DNA from: Novosphingobium aerophilum
Lineage (GTDB): Bacteria > Pseudomonadota > Alphaproteobacteria > Sphingomonadales > Sphingomonadaceae
DNA: 33,342 nucleotides
NCBI RefSeq assembly: GCF_014230305.1
Contig: NZ_JACLAU010000035.1
Coordinates: forward strand, 1-33,342
Reading direction: 5' to 3'
Shown here: positions 32,150-33,342 of the stretch, piece after piece
Layout: every line of letters begins with the position of its first letter
How positions within the stretch are numbered: the first letter of the stretch is position 1
Made by a program: the position numbers and the translations under genes
The notes under the pieces: model-generated
Told to the model about the DNA's origin: nothing
The model's database searches: none
The model's input: the letters and a program-made list of their open reading frames with translations, nothing else

Positions 32150-33022
32150 ATGCGCGCCCATCACAGATCCATGAAGGCCATGGCGGCCGCCCTGCTGGCA
32201 GCCCTTCTGACCGCAGCCACGCCCGCCCTGGCCGCGCCGGATGACACGGCCCTCACCCGGGACATCCTGGCGCGGGTCAGGCACCGGTTGCCCACGCGCA
32301 CGATCGAGATCAGCGGACCGCTGTCACTGCGGGTGAGCGACGCCCGGGGTGAGGACGGCGAGATCAACCTTGACCGGCTGGCGGCGTTCTGCGCGCAAAG
32401 CACCGCCAGGGAATGCCGAGCCCAGAAGGAACGGTTCGTCACGGGCATCGTCGAATCCATGTCGACGGACTATGCCGCGATCACCCGCGAGCGGCTGCGG
32501 GTCGTGGTGCGAAACGACGACTATGCCGCGGCGATGAATGCACAATCGGCCAGCGGTGCCACGGGCCGCCTGGTCATGGGCCTGGTCGCACCGGGGTTGA
32601 ACCTCGTGCTCGCGGCCGACTATCCCGACACAACCCGCCTGGTCGGCGAGATCGACCTCAAGTCCCTTGGCTTGAGCCGCGACGAGTCCATCGCACTCGG
32701 GACACGTCAGGTTCTTGCCACCATTCCTGCCCTGCCTGGTGCCGGGGAACTCAGGGGCGCAATTGTTCTCCTGCCGGACCTGGACTACGGCGCGGCGGCC
32801 ATCCTCGCCACGGATCACTGGCGCAAAGTGGCCAAAGACCTGCCCGGAGTGCTGTGGATCGCCGTACCTGGCGACCAGCACGTGCTTATGGGCCAAGTGA
32901 CCCGGACGGAAGACCTGGAACAGCTCAAACCCGTCATCGCAAAGGCTTTCACCGAAGCACCCCGCGGGATTTCGCCGGCAATCTTCCGCTGGGCTGGCGA
33001 TGGCTGGGTGCCCGTTCCCTGA
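32150..33022 (+). CDS. Exported protein of unknown function (weakly DUF1444-like)
   Basis: The 290-residue product has a signal peptide (AMAAALLAALLTAATPALA). A strong AAGGGGGAGG lies ten bases upstream of the ATG at 32150; an ATG at 32171 is an alternative start that keeps the signal peptide. The mature part alternates beta-strands and helices; VVVRNDDYAAAM, LVAPGLNLVLAADYPDTTRLVGE and LWIAVPGDQHVLMG recall the DUF1444/YtpQ layout, though I would not insist on it. It stands alone after the puf terminator, with no photosynthesis-like feature. Confidence 0.75.
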   Translation: MRAHHRSMKAMAAALLAALLTAATPALAAPDDTALTRDILARVRHRLPTRTIEISGPLSLRVSDARGEDGEINLDRLAAFCAQSTARECRAQKERFVTGIVESMSTDYAAITRERLRVVVRNDDYAAAMNAQSASGATGRLVMGLVAPGLNLVLAADYPDTTRLVGEIDLKSLGLSRDESIALGTRQVLATIPALPGAGELRGAIVLLPDLDYGAAAILATDHWRKVAKDLPGVLWIAVPGDQHVLMGQVTRTEDLEQLKPVIAKAFTEAPRGISPAIFRWAGDGWVPVP

Positions 33023-33051
33023 CGACCCACCCCACACCTCGGGCGCGCGAG

Positions 33052-33240
33052 CTACCCCACCCCGTTCGCCCGCCGCGTCAGCGCCGCGAGCTCATCGAAC
33101 AGGGCCTCGTCCCGCGCCTTGAAGTTGAAGCACGACTTGCCCTGCTGGCGGCGCTTGAGATCGGCCGAGAGATCGGCGCCGATCGAGGGATCGGTGTAGA
33201 GCGGGAACAGATGATTGCGGATTCCGACGATCGCGCGCAT
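33052..33240 (-). CDS. Short conserved-looking protein, possibly 5'-damaged
   Basis: The 62-residue minus-strand frame starting MRAIVGIRNHLFPLY and containing GKSCFNFKARDEALFDELAALTRR looks like a real protein C-terminal part (a CFNF motif with a helical end), a type I remember from small uncharacterised proteins of this group. The frame stays open upstream of the ATG to 33336 (including GTLRGIRSEY), while another frame from 33320 reads SQHSDDQVLHLRAIKSEH, which also looks protein-like. A frameshift near 33270, or a start inside the window, are both possible. No ribosome site settles it. Everything else from 33023 to the window end appears non-coding. Confidence 0.5.
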   Translation of the reverse strand: MRAIVGIRNHLFPLYTDPSIGADLSADLKRRQQGKSCFNFKARDEALFDELAALTRRANGVG

Positions 33241-33342
33241 GTATTCCGATCTGATGCCGCGCAGTGTTCCGATTTGATCGCGCGCAGGTGGAGCACCTGA
33301 TCGTCGCTGTGTTGTGACACTATGCTTTGCTGTTGGTCAAGC

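Noticed and set aside
1..33342. tRNA, rRNA or CRISPR loci
   Set aside because: No cloverleaf-like tRNA, rRNA signature or spaced repeat was noticed while reading both strands; a dedicated tRNA scan was not possible.

Overview
This GC-rich window carries an almost standard photosynthesis gene cluster of an aerobic anoxygenic phototroph. Gene order (bchIDO, then crtDC divergent from crtF, then bchCXYZ-pufBALMC), the protein sequences and the intergenic repeat style point to an alphaproteobacterium, most likely Sphingomonadales (Novosphingobium/Erythrobacter-like). The order placement is inference from gene order and sequence feel, not from a search.

Left flank (1-4332): the window opens in a remnant of an IS91-family transposase on the minus strand, joined at about position 126 to a 5'-truncated S41 (tail-specific-type) peptidase gene. 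An exported amidohydrolase follows, then a convergent TonB-dependent receptor on the minus strand, with a strong hairpin between them.

Accessory cassette (4651-13155): four tightly packed plus-strand genes (overlaps GTGA and ATGA, then a 2-base gap) encode a large exported protein with a propeller-like N-terminus and a caspase (C14) C-terminus, a second exported caspase-family protein, an exported trypsin-like serine protease, and a TIR-transmembrane-TolB/FlgO-like-TPR protein. A small lipoprotein with an Arg-containing hexapeptide repeat follows. Catalytic residues are intact in all three proteases and the TIR Glu is present. This looks like a proteolysis-to-TIR signalling, immune-type or envelope-stress module, and is the best candidate for an undescribed system. 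A DUF3422 membrane protein gene (13379-14650) separates it from the photosynthesis genes.

Photosynthesis cluster (15184-32062): bchI-bchD-bchO and a 51-codon single-membrane-segment gene are joined by ATGA overlaps. A 600-bp block of intergenic stem-loops separates them from the convergent crtDC operon. crtD and crtF are divergent around a perfect TGT-N12-ACA (PpsR/CrtJ-type) box. bchC has two such boxes 8 bp apart over a sigma70-like promoter and heads the superoperon bchCXYZ-pufBALMC, which ends at a strong terminator after pufC. Mg-chelatase I and D subunits and BchO start bacteriochlorophyll synthesis; BchXYZ and BchC perform late steps; CrtDFC make methoxylated/hydroxylated acyclic carotenoids; PufBA form LH1; PufLM form the reaction centre; and PufC is its tetraheme electron donor. 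Oddities are a 22-bp duplication of the bchZ start with a 23-codon mini-ORF at the bchY/bchZ junction, a crtC reading frame without a usual start codon, and bchI and crtF start codons lying one base after their regulator boxes.

Right flank (32150-33342): an exported protein of unknown function, and a short, possibly broken minus-strand gene at the edge.
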